DNA from: DATFEN01 sp035691285
GTDB taxonomy: Bacteria > Acidobacteriota > Vicinamibacteria > Fen-336
DNA length: 14,665 nt
Assembly (NCBI GenBank): GCA_035691285.1
Contig: DASSJI010000222.1
Span: forward strand, 1 to 14,665
Direction of reading: 5' to 3'
Both the position numbers and the translations under genes were made by a program. The notes under the pieces are model-generated. The model had not been told where the DNA came from. It did not search any database and saw only the letters and a program-made list of their open reading frames with translations. Below are positions 6,278 to 12,881 of the stretch, piece by piece. Position 1 is the first letter of the stretch; each line of letters starts with the position of its first letter.

Positions 6278-8014
6278 GTGACGCTTCCCGCCCTCGACGA
6301 CGCGCGGCGAGCCCTGCTCGAGGAGACCCGTCGCGTCGTCGCCGAAGTCGAGGCGCGCCTCGACGGTCTCGGCCTCCCCGAGGCGACGCGCAAGGCGCTC
6401 GCCGACTCGCGCGAGCAGGTCATCCAGCCCTTCCTGCTCGTCGTGGTCGGCGAGTTCAACGCCGGCAAGAGCGCGTTCATCAACGCGCTGCTCGGCGCGA
6501 GCGTCCTGGAGGAGGGGGTCACTCCCACCACCTCGCGCGTGGGGACCCTGCGGCACGGGCCGGAGCTCGAGCGCCACGCGCGTCCCGACGGCATCGACGA
6601 GACGACCGCCCCCGCCGAGATCCTGCGCGCGGTGGCGATCGTGGACACGCCGGGCACGAACGCCGTCCTGCGCGAGCACGAGGCGCTGACCCGCGACTTC
6701 CTGCCCCGGGCCGACCTCGTCCTCTTCGTCACCTCGGCCGACCGCCCCTACACCGAGAGCGAGCGGGCCTTCCTGGAGGCGATCCGCGCGTGGGGCAAGA
6801 AGGTCGTGCTCGTGCTCAACAAGGCCGACCTCCTTGAGACGCCGGCGGACGTGGCCAAGGTCGTCGCGTTCGTGGCCGAGCAGGCGGCGAAGACCCTGGG
6901 CCACGCACCCGAGGTCTTCCCGCTGTCCGCCCGGGACGCGCGCCGGGCCCGCGAGCGGGGCGCCGCGGCTGAGCTCGAGAGGAGCGGCATGCCCGCGTTC
7001 GAGGCGAAAGTCACGGCCACGCTCGACGAGGCCGAGCGCTTCCGCCTGAAGCTCCAGAGTCCGCTCGGCGTCGCCCGGCGCGCCCTCCGCGAGGCGACGG
7101 ATCTCGTCGGCCAGCGCCTGGAGGTGCTGCGCGGCGACCTCACTGCCCTCGACGCGATCGACGAGCGCATCGCCGGCCAGTCCGACGAGCTCACGCGCGA
7201 CTTCCGCTTCCGGCTGTCGGACGTCGAGAACGCCCTGCTCGACTTCGAGCGCCGGGGCCACGCCTTCTTCGACGAGCGCCTCCGCCTCGGCCGCTTCCGC
7301 GAGCTGTTCGACCGCGAGCGACTCCGCCGCGACTTCGAGGCCGAGGCGGTGGCCGGCCTGCCCCACGAGGTCGAGCGGCGCGTGGACTCCATCGTGGACT
7401 GGATGGTCGAGGCGGAGCTGAAGCAGTGGCAGGATGTCATGGCGACCCTTGCCGAGCGCCCCGCGGCTCGGCCCGGGGCCGAGGGCCGCGTGGACGACCG
7501 CTTCGCCTGGGACCGCGCGCGGCTCCTTGAGAGCGTCCGCGAGGCGGCGGCCAGCGCCGTGCGCCACTACGACGCGCCCTCCGAGGCCCGGCGCCTCGCC
7601 GAGAAGGTGCGCGAGTCCGTGGCCCAGGCCGCGCTCCTGCAGGTCTCGGCCCTCGGCCTCGGCACCATCGTGGCCGCCCTCGCCAGCACCACCGTGGCCG
7701 ACGTCACCGGCATCCTGGCTGCCGGTGCGCTTTCCCTGATCGGACTGTTCCTGCTGCCCGCCCGCCGTCAGAAGGCCCGCCGCGACCTCGCGGCCAAGGT
7801 CACGGCCGTGCGCGCCCGGCTGATGTCCGCCCTCACTGCCAGCTTCGAGTCCGAGCGCGACGGCGCCGCCGGACGCCTGCGCGCGGCTATCGCCCCTTAC
7901 GCCCGCTTCGTGCGAGGAGAGAAGCACCGTCTCGACGAGGCGACGGCCGCTCTGGGGCCTCTGGCCACGCTTCTCGACGACCTGTCCCGGAGAATCGACG
8001 CCGTCGGGCGCTGA
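6278..8014 (+). CDS. Bacterial dynamin-like GTPase
   Basis: A 578-residue large GTPase. The G motifs are complete: G1 GEFNAGKS (58-65), G2 threonine in TPTTS (82-86), G3 DTPG (123-126) and G4 NKAD (181-184). A long helical region (about 240-450) follows the GTPase domain, then a hydrophobic pair of segments (about 454-494, QVSALGLGTIVAALA and ILAAGALSLIGLFLLPA), and then another helical tail. This layout matches bacterial dynamin-like proteins, where the hydrophobic hairpin is a membrane paddle used in GTP-driven membrane remodelling. I placed the start at the GTG at 6278, where family-like sequence begins; an open frame continues upstream to 6134 but overlaps the Uma2 start and reads as non-coding. 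Some relatives protect against envelope stress or phage; nothing here proves that role. Confidence 0.9.
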   Translation: MTLPALDDARRALLEETRRVVAEVEARLDGLGLPEATRKALADSREQVIQPFLLVVVGEFNAGKSAFINALLGASVLEEGVTPTTSRVGTLRHGPELERHARPDGIDETTAPAEILRAVAIVDTPGTNAVLREHEALTRDFLPRADLVLFVTSADRPYTESERAFLEAIRAWGKKVVLVLNKADLLETPADVAKVVAFVAEQAAKTLGHAPEVFPLSARDARRARERGAAAELERSGMPAFEAKVTATLDEAERFRLKLQSPLGVARRALREATDLVGQRLEVLRGDLTALDAIDERIAGQSDELTRDFRFRLSDVENALLDFERRGHAFFDERLRLGRFRELFDRERLRRDFEAEAVAGLPHEVERRVDSIVDWMVEAELKQWQDVMATLAERPAARPGAEGRVDDRFAWDRARLLESVREAAASAVRHYDAPSEARRLAEKVRESVAQAALLQVSALGLGTIVAALASTTVADVTGILAAGALSLIGLFLLPARRQKARRDLAAKVTAVRARLMSALTASFESERDGAAGRLRAAIAPYARFVRGEKHRLDEATAALGPLATLLDDLSRRIDAVGR

Positions 8015-8369
8015 TCCGGACCTTCGGCTCCCCCGTTCGCGATCGGCAGGCGCGTCGTCCCGAAGACAATGCCTGCGGGAGGCGGTCTAGTTCCGTGCCC
8101 ATGAGTTCAACCTGCGTCGATGCGTACTCGTGCCTCATGCCCAGCGTCTCGGCCGGCGTCGCGCGGGCCGTCTCCTCGTTGTGGTCCGGTAACAGGCTCG
8201 TGTCACCCACCGGCCGCTTCTCGCCCTTCGGCTTGCCGTAGGGGCGCATCACAAGGCCGCATCGGCACTGCACGTGGATCTCGCCCGGCTGGGACACCGG
8301 CTCGCCGTCCGCGCTGAGCACTGGCTCCCCGTTCTCTAACAGGAACGGCTTGTCGAGACTCGCGGTCAA
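7887..8369 (-). pseudogene. Phage head-morphogenesis (SPP1 gp7/Mu F-like) C-terminal remnant
   Basis: An open frame from a TTG at 8369. Only the first 100 or so codons (8369 to about 8070) look coding; the rest is Arg-rich and runs antisense into the end of the dynamin gene. Residues 8-41 (KPFLLENGEP ... PGEIHVQCRCGLVM) resemble the end of phage minor head proteins, which close with a short Gly-rich segment and an (N/Q)CRC motif. The TTG overlaps the stop of a tiny upstream frame in a TTGA. The upstream domain expected for this family is missing, so this is probably a truncated phage gene whose 3' end was lost near the dynamin gene. The family assignment rests on one short motif. Confidence 0.42.
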
Positions 8370-8407
8370 CCCTTCGAGCGGTGCTCATACGTGGTCAACT
8401 CGCGCTC

Positions 8408-8848
8408 TTAGCGGCCGAGCAGGTCCTCCTGCTGCGGCAGCAGCCCATCCGATCGCGGATTCAGCTTGGCGGAATCGTACGGGTGCAGCCCCTCGTCGAA
8501 CGCGCGCGGGATGTGGACGGTGAAGCTCAGGCCCATCTCGCTCTTGAAGCCCTCGGCCAGAGCGTCGATGGCCGCCTGGCCGGCATTGCTGATCACCTCG
8601 GACATCACCGTGCTCAGGCTCTTGCTGAGCGCGGCGCCTCCGATGCCCGTCCAGACCCGGGCCAGCACCTGGTTCGTGGTGGCCCCCTTCTCGATGGCCT
8701 TGGCCACGGCCGTCGGGTTGGACTCGCCCTGCGCCGCCTTGATCGCAGCGAGGAGCGCGCGGCGCACCGCAGGTTCCGCGCGCTCCGCGATCTCGTGGAT
8801 CGCGTGCCACGCGTCGAGTTCGGCGGCCGACGGCCGGGCGAGGCGCTC
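8408..8848 (-). pseudogene. Phage-like helical gene fragment lacking a start (copy B)
   Basis: About 146 codons with very high G/C at third positions, ending in TAA at 8408. It opens abruptly at ERLARPSAAELDAW without any ATG, GTG or TTG, 11 bases after the stop of the small gene at 8860. The N-terminal half is a series of amphipathic helices (AELDAWHAIHEIAERAEP, RRALLAAIKAAQG, NPTAVAKAIEKGA). The second half (ALAEGFKSEMGLSF, IPRAFDEGLHPY) could be the junction into a phage head protein. The first 83 bp are duplicated at 9922-10004. Its frame stays open upstream through 9937, but third-position composition there supports a different frame. It is probably a 5'-truncated phage portal or minor-head gene; this is inference. 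Confidence 0.5.
8766..8848. repeat. 83-bp direct repeat, copy B
   Basis: It matches 9922-10004 base for base without gaps at about 74 of 83 positions, including an uninterrupted run of nearly 30 identical bases (8815-8843 region). Both copies are in the same orientation, 1,156 bases apart. Both begin (minus strand) at GAGCGCCTC, at or just past the stop codon of a small gene. Each encodes the start of the same helical fragment (ELDAW-x-AIHE). Confidence 0.9.
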
Positions 8849-8859
8849 GGCGGGTCGCC

Positions 8860-9018
8860 CTACTTGTGCGCGGGCTCGGGCTGCTCGGTGCTCTTCCTTT
8901 CGGCGGAGTCGTTCTGCCCAGCGTCGGTTGACTTCGGCCGTGCGACGCCCGACACGGTCAACGGCTCGCTGAAGATCGGATCGTCCGGCGCCAATTCGAT
9001 CCTTGTACCCCTTCCCAT
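8860..9018 (-). CDS. Small PDDPIF-family protein, copy B
   Basis: A 52-residue protein hidden in a different frame beneath a long spurious frame. Support: a strong ribosome site GGGGAGGG 4-5 bases before the ATG; about 83% G/C at third positions here against about 50% in the overlapping long frame; and a homologue in this window at 10285-10491. Both begin M(A/G)RGT and share PDDPIF (11-16 here), then a Ser/Thr/Glu/Pro-rich, probably disordered tail. No known domain is recognised. Its position between phage-like genes suggests a small accessory phage protein. Confidence 0.68.
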   Translation of the reverse strand: MGRGTRIELAPDDPIFSEPLTVSGVARPKSTDAGQNDSAERKSTEQPEPAHK

Positions 9019-9032
9019 CCTTCCCTCCCCGG

Positions 9033-9711
9033 TCAAAGCAATCCGTGAACGCCTTGAAGCTACCGTACTCGAAGTCGTGCGGTAACGCCTGCTCTATGGC
9101 GCGAAACGCCTTGTCGTGAAACTCGTCGTTCGGCGCTCCCGTGCCGTTGATGAGGCGCACGCCCTCGCGGCTGAACACCAGGTAGACATCTTTGGCCGCG
9201 TCGCCGAACTCTGTGCGCAACTCGGCGTAGACGGCTGTAATCTCGTCCTCGGTGATCGTCTTGCCCCATCGCGCCTCGGCCATGTTGCGCTCGGCCTCCG
9301 GCCCAGGCACCGGCTGATGGTAGGCCATCGCGTCCTGGTTGAGCACGAGGCCGACGGCCGACGCGTACGCCTCGATCCGCGACCGCAGTTCGTCGTCCGA
9401 CAGGCCAGCCTTGTCGATCTCGACCTGGATTCCGGGGTTCGTCGCCCCCTCGAAGAACCCTGGCCCCTGGATGGCCGCCCCGCTGAGGCCCGCCTCCACC
9501 AGAAGCTCGTCGCGCCCGCCTTCGTCGAGCATCGCCTGGCGCATGTGGCGCAGATACTCCTGGCGCACGGCGTACGGCTGCTCGTGGATCTCGGGGAGCA
9601 CGCCCGTCGTGTGCCCGGGCTGCGCCTCGTACGACACCTGGGTCTTGCGTTCGCTGCCCCCTTCGCCGTCCCCTCCACCGCTCGCCCAGTTCCCGTGAGC
9701 CTTTTGGTCAC
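9033..9711 (-). pseudogene. Phage-associated hypothetical gene with apparent frameshifts
   Basis: The gene appears to start at GTG 9711 (MTKRLTGTGRAVEGTAK). It changes frame at a run of five G on the minus strand (9657-9661), and one extra G would join it to GGSERKTQVSYEAQPGHTTG. The main body (about 9640 to 9040) has good coding composition: helix-rich EIDKAGLSDDELRSRIEAYA, then EDEITAVYAELRTEFG, VYLVFSREGVRLING and HDFEYGSFKAFTD. A second shift near 9036 would end it at TGA 9033, just before the ribosome site of the next small gene. With both bases restored it would be about 226 residues. I do not recognise the family. Without correction the frame reads on to 8408, which I consider misleading. 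Confidence 0.55.
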
Positions 9712-9729
9712 CGTCGCCGTGGTGCTGCT

Positions 9730-9876
9730 CTAGTCGTCCGGCGTGTTCAGGTGGTCCACCCACTGCCGGGCCACCCATTCCGTCCACTCGTCGAACGTGC
9801 AGGGCTCCCCGGTCTCCGGGTGCGTCATCATCTCGTCCTCGGCGCTCGGCGTCTTGTTCGTCTCCGCGTCCGCCAC
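9730..9876 (-). CDS. Small acidic protein in the phage-like island
   Basis: A 48-residue protein. I chose the GTG at 9876 because AAGGAGG lies exactly 5 bases before it; upstream ATGs at 9897 and 9894 are in frame but lack such a site. It has an acidic, flexible N-terminus (ADAETNKTPSAEDE) and then a compact Trp-rich segment, FDEWTEWVARQWVDHL (28-43). This could form one amphipathic helix. It ends 18 bases before the start of the larger frameshifted gene and is likely in the same transcript. No family is recognised. Confidence 0.6.
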   Translation of the reverse strand: MADAETNKTPSAEDEMMTHPETGEPCTFDEWTEWVARQWVDHLNTPDD

Positions 9877-9893
9877 CGTAGCCTCCTTGAACA

Positions 9894-10004
9894 TCATCGC
9901 ACCCCGAACGGCGCCCTGAGGACCGCGGGCTCCGCACGCTCCGCCACCTCGTGAATCGCGCGCCACGCGTCGAGTTCGGCGGCCGACGGCTGAGCGAGGC
10001 GCTC
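9894..10004 (-). pseudogene. Truncated helical phage gene fragment (copy A)
   Basis: A 36-codon remnant homologous to the opening of the fragment at 8408-8848: ERLAQPSAAELDAWRAIHEVAERAEPAV against ERLARPSAAELDAWHAIHEIAERAEPAV (differing at four positions). It then diverges (LRAPFGVR) and stops at TGA 9894. It has no start codon of its own, and its first base is the last base of the preceding gene's TAG. It is best read as a leftover of duplication and deletion. Confidence 0.7.
9922..10004. repeat. 83-bp direct repeat, copy A
   Basis: The partner of 8766-8848, at about 89% identity in the same orientation. Similarity ends (minus strand) after the codons for AEPAV. The interval between the copies holds one small gene, a larger frameshifted gene and one PDDPIF gene. 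Confidence 0.9.
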
Positions 10005-10168
10005 TACGGCTTCGCTGGCTCGTCAGGACGCAGCGCTTCCTCGATCTCACGGTACGCCTCCGGCGACAACTCCCTGCCGGTCATCGCACGAAACACCGCC
10101 GCGATGCTCTCGGCGTTCGAGTCCGCGAGGTATAACTCTGGCTTCTTCTGCGCCTTGTCGTCCGCCAT
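10004..10168 (-). CDS. Small charged helical protein in the phage-like island
   Basis: A 54-residue protein, starting at ATG 10168 with GAGGAG a few bases upstream. A lysine-rich start (ADDKAQKKPE) is followed by LYLADSNAESIAAVFRAMTG and then SPEAYREIEEALRP, two probable helices. Its TAG stop ends on the first base of the truncated fragment that carries the 83-bp repeat. No known family is recognised. Ribosome site, codon use and packing support a real gene. Confidence 0.6.
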   Translation of the reverse strand: MADDKAQKKPELYLADSNAESIAAVFRAMTGRELSPEAYREIEEALRPDEPAKP

Positions 10169-10189
10169 GCTGCTCCTCTTCCTCGCTCT

Positions 10190-10288
10190 TTACCGCTTGC
10201 CGGCCGCGATGTCGAAGAACGCGATCTGCTGGTGCGCCCGCGCAAGCTCGCGCGCGCCCGCGACTCCAGGTGACGATGGCGCGGTCAA
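10190..10288 (-). CDS. Possible 32-residue ORF coupled to the PDDPIF gene
   Basis: A TTG at 10288 overlaps the TGA of the preceding gene in TTGA. The frame ends in TAA 21 bases before the next ATG. Its C-terminal half (ARELARAHQQIAFFDIAAGKR) looks like a genuine helix with coding-like codon use. The start has no separate ribosome site and would depend on coupling. It could instead be the tail of a gene that lost its start. Confidence 0.33.
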   Translation of the reverse strand: MTAPSSPGVAGARELARAHQQIAFFDIAAGKR

Positions 10289-10491
10289 TCCTTGCCGCTG
10301 CGACGATCGGGTGTGCGACCGGGGGAGGTCGATCCGTGGCCGTCCCTCGAATTCGTGTCATCGGATCTCCCCCCGTCCCCTGGGGCCTCGGCCGCTAGCG
10401 CCCCCGTTGGCCTCCACGGCGCCGCGACCGACCAGCCTTCCTTGAAGATCGGGTCGTCCGGACCCGGCTCGCGCCACGTTCCCCTCGCCAT
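10285..10491 (-). CDS. Small PDDPIF-family protein, copy A
   Basis: A 68-residue protein from ATG 10491 with AGGAGG 5 bases upstream. A GTG two codons earlier overlaps that site and is less likely. It shares M(A/G)RGT and PDDPIF(K/S)E with the gene at 8860-9018, then continues with a hydrophobic GWSVAAPWRP and a Gly/Ser/Arg-rich disordered tail. No known domain. It opens the run of small phage-like genes. Confidence 0.62.
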   Translation of the reverse strand: MARGTWREPGPDDPIFKEGWSVAAPWRPTGALAAEAPGDGGRSDDTNSRDGHGSTSPGRTPDRRSGKD

Positions 10492-10495
10492 GTCC

Positions 10496-10511
10496 ACCTC
10501 CTAAGCGAGGT
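10496..10511 (-). promoter_or_regulatory. Possible Shine-Dalgarno-masking hairpin before copy A
   Basis: On the minus strand ACCTC-GCTTAG-GAGGT forms a 5-bp stem that includes the ribosome site of the gene starting at 10491. The stop codon (TAG, in the loop) of a 17-codon frame beginning MSRRVLVFRGG (ATG near 10554) lies within it. Translation of that short frame would open the hairpin. The stem is short and the leader lacks a ribosome site. Confidence 0.28.
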
Positions 10512-10612
10512 AATAGGCTGTCCCCCCTCGAAAGACCAGCACCCTTCGCGACATGGACACACACGGGCGTCTGGTCCCTTCACGCCCCCTCATCCGGAGC
10601 CGAGAGCGTCCA

Positions 10613-10735
10613 TCAGGTGCTCTCTCCTCCTGACGGCAGCGCCGGCTTCCGGATGCGAAGCCGTCCTGGCTCGGCCGTGACGATCGCCCAGCCTCGAGGT
10701 CGACGCCGTGGGTCTTCAGTGCGGTCTCTGCAGCG
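10613..10735 (-). pseudogene. Detached C-terminal segment of the DUF5615 gene
   Basis: The piece that normally ends a DUF5615 protein appears here in two other frames: ALKTHGVDLEAG, then AIVTAEPGRLRIRKPALPSGG to TGA at 10613. Joining the main frame to these needs one extra base near CAAGGCAC and another at GCTGGGCG (minus strand). The ending ...AIVT.E.GR.RIR is the expected family tail. Confidence 0.7.
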
Positions 10736-10985
10736 TGCCTTGCTGACCCGATTGGAATCCGACAAGCCGAAGGATCCCGCGGTGCTCGAGTCCGCGATGA
10801 ACCGCCATCTCGCCGAAATCCTTGTCGAGCGTGACCAGAATGCGCTGGTCGGAGAGGGCGCGCGCACGGATCTCCGCGTCGCCGGGGTCCACGGCCTCGT
10901 CTCCCGTCCACAGCACGTCGTGGCCCTGGCTTTCGAGGTACAGCTTCGCTCCCCTCGACACGCAGGTGTCGAGCAGGAGCTTCAT
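10716..10985 (-). CDS. DUF5615 PIN-like protein (putative toxin), frameshifted
   Basis: An 89-residue frame. Its first 85 residues match the PIN-like DUF5615 family: an N-terminal KLLLDTCVS with D6, GHDV near 21-24, and the characteristic TLDKDF (52-57) with D54 and D56. The family's usual C-terminal third is cut off by a frameshift near residue 83 and continues in other frames to 10613. The ATG overlaps the upstream DUF433 stop (TGATG). DUF433/DUF5615 pairs are widely annotated as toxin-antitoxin-like modules. If the shift is real the toxin is broken; if it is a sequencing error, the intact protein would be about 123 residues. Confidence 0.85.
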   Translation of the reverse strand: MKLLLDTCVSRGAKLYLESQGHDVLWTGDEAVDPGDAEIRARALSDQRILVTLDKDFGEMAVHRGLEHRGILRLVGFQSGQQGTLQRPH

Positions 10986-11314
10986 CAGGGCTGTTCGATC
11001 AGGGGTGGTTCAATGCGCTCGTTGGCGACGATGCGCCGAGCGTAGACCAGGCACGCCTGGATGTCCTCGGCCTCGAGCCACCCGTACCCCTTCAGAATCG
11101 TCGCAGTCGTATCACCGGCGGCCAGCATTCCGAGGACGTGCTCGACAGCAAGGCGCCGGCCACGAACGATGGGCTTGCCTCCGAAGATCTCGGGGTTCAC
11201 GGCGATCCTGTGAAGCAGCGCAGCTTCATCCCCAGAAGCCGCAGAGGGGACGCGGCGCGGCTTGTCGGTCGCGGTACCACCTTGACGCCGCTGTCTCGTG
11301 TCGCGCCTCTTCAC
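10985..11314 (-). CDS. DUF433 family protein (putative antitoxin)
   Basis: A 109-residue protein whose second half (about 35-98) is a clear DUF433 domain: RIAVNPEIFGGKPIVRGRRL, VLGMLAAGD and LEAEDIQACLVYA. The domain is predicted to be a small helix-turn-helix-like fold and commonly precedes DUF5615. I chose the GTG at 11314 because AGGGAGGGGG lies about 8 bases upstream; an ATG at 11341 lacks such a site. The first 30 residues are basic and low in complexity, longer than usual. The stop overlaps the DUF5615 start by one base. Confidence 0.87.
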   Translation of the reverse strand: MKRRDTRQRRQGGTATDKPRRVPSAASGDEAALLHRIAVNPEIFGGKPIVRGRRLAVEHVLGMLAAGDTTATILKGYGWLEAEDIQACLVYARRIVANERIEPPLIEQP

Positions 11315-11416
11315 GTGTCGTCCCCCTCCCTGCTGACGCATTCGTCAATCGCAGGTCCGCCCTGGACGACAGTACGCTGTGCGGCGCCCTCGTGCCAGCG
11401 CTTCGTCGCGAGGCAT

Positions 11417-11959
11417 TCAGACACTGCTGCTGGTTGGATAGCCGATCCTGCGCCTGGGCGTGTCCGGCGGGGCCATCAACTCCCGGATGGCCTCGAACAC
11501 CACCCGGAACTGCCCGTCGTACTTCGACTCGAGTGCGTCGAGCTTGCGCGCGAGCTCGGCGTTCGTCTGGAGCATGCGGCGCAGCCGAACGAATGCGCGC
11601 ATGATCTCGATGTTGACCTGGATGGCCCGCGAGCTGTGCAGGACGCTCGATAGCATGGCGACCCCCTGCTCCGTGAAGGCGCACGGCGCTGTCCGCCGTC
11701 CGCCCCAGGATCTTGAGGTCGCAAATTGCGACCTCAAGTTGGCGTCCTCCTCGTTGCTGAGCTCGAACATGAAGTCTTCGGGGAAGCGTTCCCGATTGCG
11801 GCGCACCTGCTCGTTGAGCCGCTTCACCGGGACTCCGTACAGCGCCGCCAAGTCGGAATCGAGCATCACGCGCTGACCCCGCAGGACCAGGATCCCGCCC
11901 TCGACGCGCTCGACCGGGACCACGGGTCCCGTCCTCACCGCTCGACTGCGTTGTCCCAT
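11417..11959 (-). CDS. ORF6N domain protein (phage antirepressor-like)
   Basis: A 180-residue protein with the ORF6N DNA-binding domain found in phage and virus antirepressors (KilA-N/Bro group). The family core is easy to follow: ILVLRGQRVMLDSDLAALYGV (23-43), KRLNEQVRRNRERFPEDFMFEL (46-67), LRSQFATS (75-82), then APCAFTEQGVAMLSSVL (91-107) and a helical tail with a terminal RRRIGYPT. I used ATG 11959; the frame is open to a GTG at 12019 (200 residues), and neither start has a strong ribosome site. Such proteins usually regulate prophage or mobile-element genes. It sits between the DUF433/DUF5615 pair and Uma2 copy 2. Confidence 0.88.
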   Translation of the reverse strand: MGQRSRAVRTGPVVPVERVEGGILVLRGQRVMLDSDLAALYGVPVKRLNEQVRRNRERFPEDFMFELSNEEDANLRSQFATSRSWGGRRTAPCAFTEQGVAMLSSVLHSSRAIQVNIEIMRAFVRLRRMLQTNAELARKLDALESKYDGQFRVVFEAIRELMAPPDTPRRRIGYPTSSSV

Positions 11960-12112
11960 GGCCTGGAGTATCGGATAGCGAATGGACAGCGAAGGCCCAG
12001 TCGCTCCGGGCGATGTCACATCACGCCGAGGATAAAGCCCTCGACCAGTGCCGTCGCGACTTCGTCGGCATGGGAGCTTCCCCGGGAGGTCGAGCCGTAG
12101 TCCCCTAAGGGC

Positions 12113-12676
12113 TCAGCGCAACACATCCCCCAGGCTGCATCGGAAGCCCGGCAGAACGTCCTCGCCATCGAGGCTGCCCCCGCCCTTGAGCTCGCGGACG
12201 TCTGTCAGCGACCGGTAGACCGCGGCGCTGCCCCCCTGGGGATCGACAACCCACACGAGCCGGACGCCGGCCTGAAGGTACTCGCCGACCTTGTCGAGGA
12301 TGGCTCGCTGCGAATCCTCAGGCGAAAGCACCTCGACCGCCAGGTCGGGAACGAGGTCCGCGAACCCCTGGGGGACGCTGCCTTCCGGGACGCGGGTCCT
12401 GGCCACGAAGCTCGCGTCGGGGGACCGAACGTTGCCGCTCGGGAGCCGGAAGCCCGTGCTCGAGTCGAGGACGTAGCCGAGTTGGCCGCGTTCGACGAAC
12501 GCCAGCAGGCGCGCTCCGATGCGCAACGCCACCACGCCGTGACGAAAGCCGGCAGGGCTCACGACCACCTGCCCGTCCACGAGCTCGTACTTCCGTCCGT
12601 CGCGAGGGGCGCCGCGGAGATCGCTCTCCGTCGCCCGTCGTGCTGGCGTCGCGGCCTCGGCCACCTTGGCTGCCAT
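12113..12676 (-). CDS. Uma2 family endonuclease (PD-(D/E)XK fold), copy 2
   Basis: A 187-residue paralogue of the gene at 5575-6135, roughly 70% identical by eye, with long identical blocks (PRDGRKYELVDGQ, GNVRSPDASFVA, DLAVEVLSPED, LDKVGEYLQAGVRLVWV). All likely catalytic positions are kept. The start ATG 12676 is preceded by GATGAGGGCTAAC, nearly the same leader as copy 1. An in-frame ATG four codons upstream exists here but is out of frame in copy 1, so the downstream ATG is favoured. The copy lies between the ORF6N gene and the Fic gene. Confidence 0.9.
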   Translation of the reverse strand: MAAKVAEAATPARRATESDLRGAPRDGRKYELVDGQVVVSPAGFRHGVVALRIGARLLAFVERGQLGYVLDSSTGFRLPSGNVRSPDASFVARTRVPEGSVPQGFADLVPDLAVEVLSPEDSQRAILDKVGEYLQAGVRLVWVVDPQGGSAAVYRSLTDVRELKGGGSLDGEDVLPGFRCSLGDVLR

Positions 12677-12881
12677 GTTAGCCCTCATCGATCTCCGAAT
12701 TCTCGGCCGGAGGGCGGTCAGCCTGGCCCCAGAAGGAATCCTGCGCACGCACACACGGGAGGCTCTCGATGCCTCTGCCGCGAGGACTTCAGGACGACAA
12801 GGTCAACGATTCGAGCCGCCCCAGGGTGTCAGGGATACTTCCCCAACCAGCCAGATGCGCCGCCGGCTGCTCGTTCGGTAG

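Noticed and set aside
6146..7927. A 593-residue minus-strand open frame
   Set aside because: It is entirely antisense to the dynamin-like gene, which has complete GTPase motifs. The antisense translation has no recognisable domain.
8032..8074. A terminator for the dynamin gene
   Set aside because: GCAGGC and GCCTGC near 8046 and 8070 could pair, but the loop is about 19 bases long and no T-tract follows.
8408..9937. A single 509-residue protein on the minus strand
   Set aside because: Its N-terminal 100 residues are Gly/Arg/Asp-rich shadow of other small genes. The segment at 8866-9018 has non-coding third-position composition, and a better supported small gene lies there in another frame.
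12666..12881. A 71-codon plus-strand gene between Uma2 copy 2 and Fic
   Set aside because: It starts inside the Uma2 leader on the opposite strand, has no ribosome site and has a composition typical of random GC-rich sequence.
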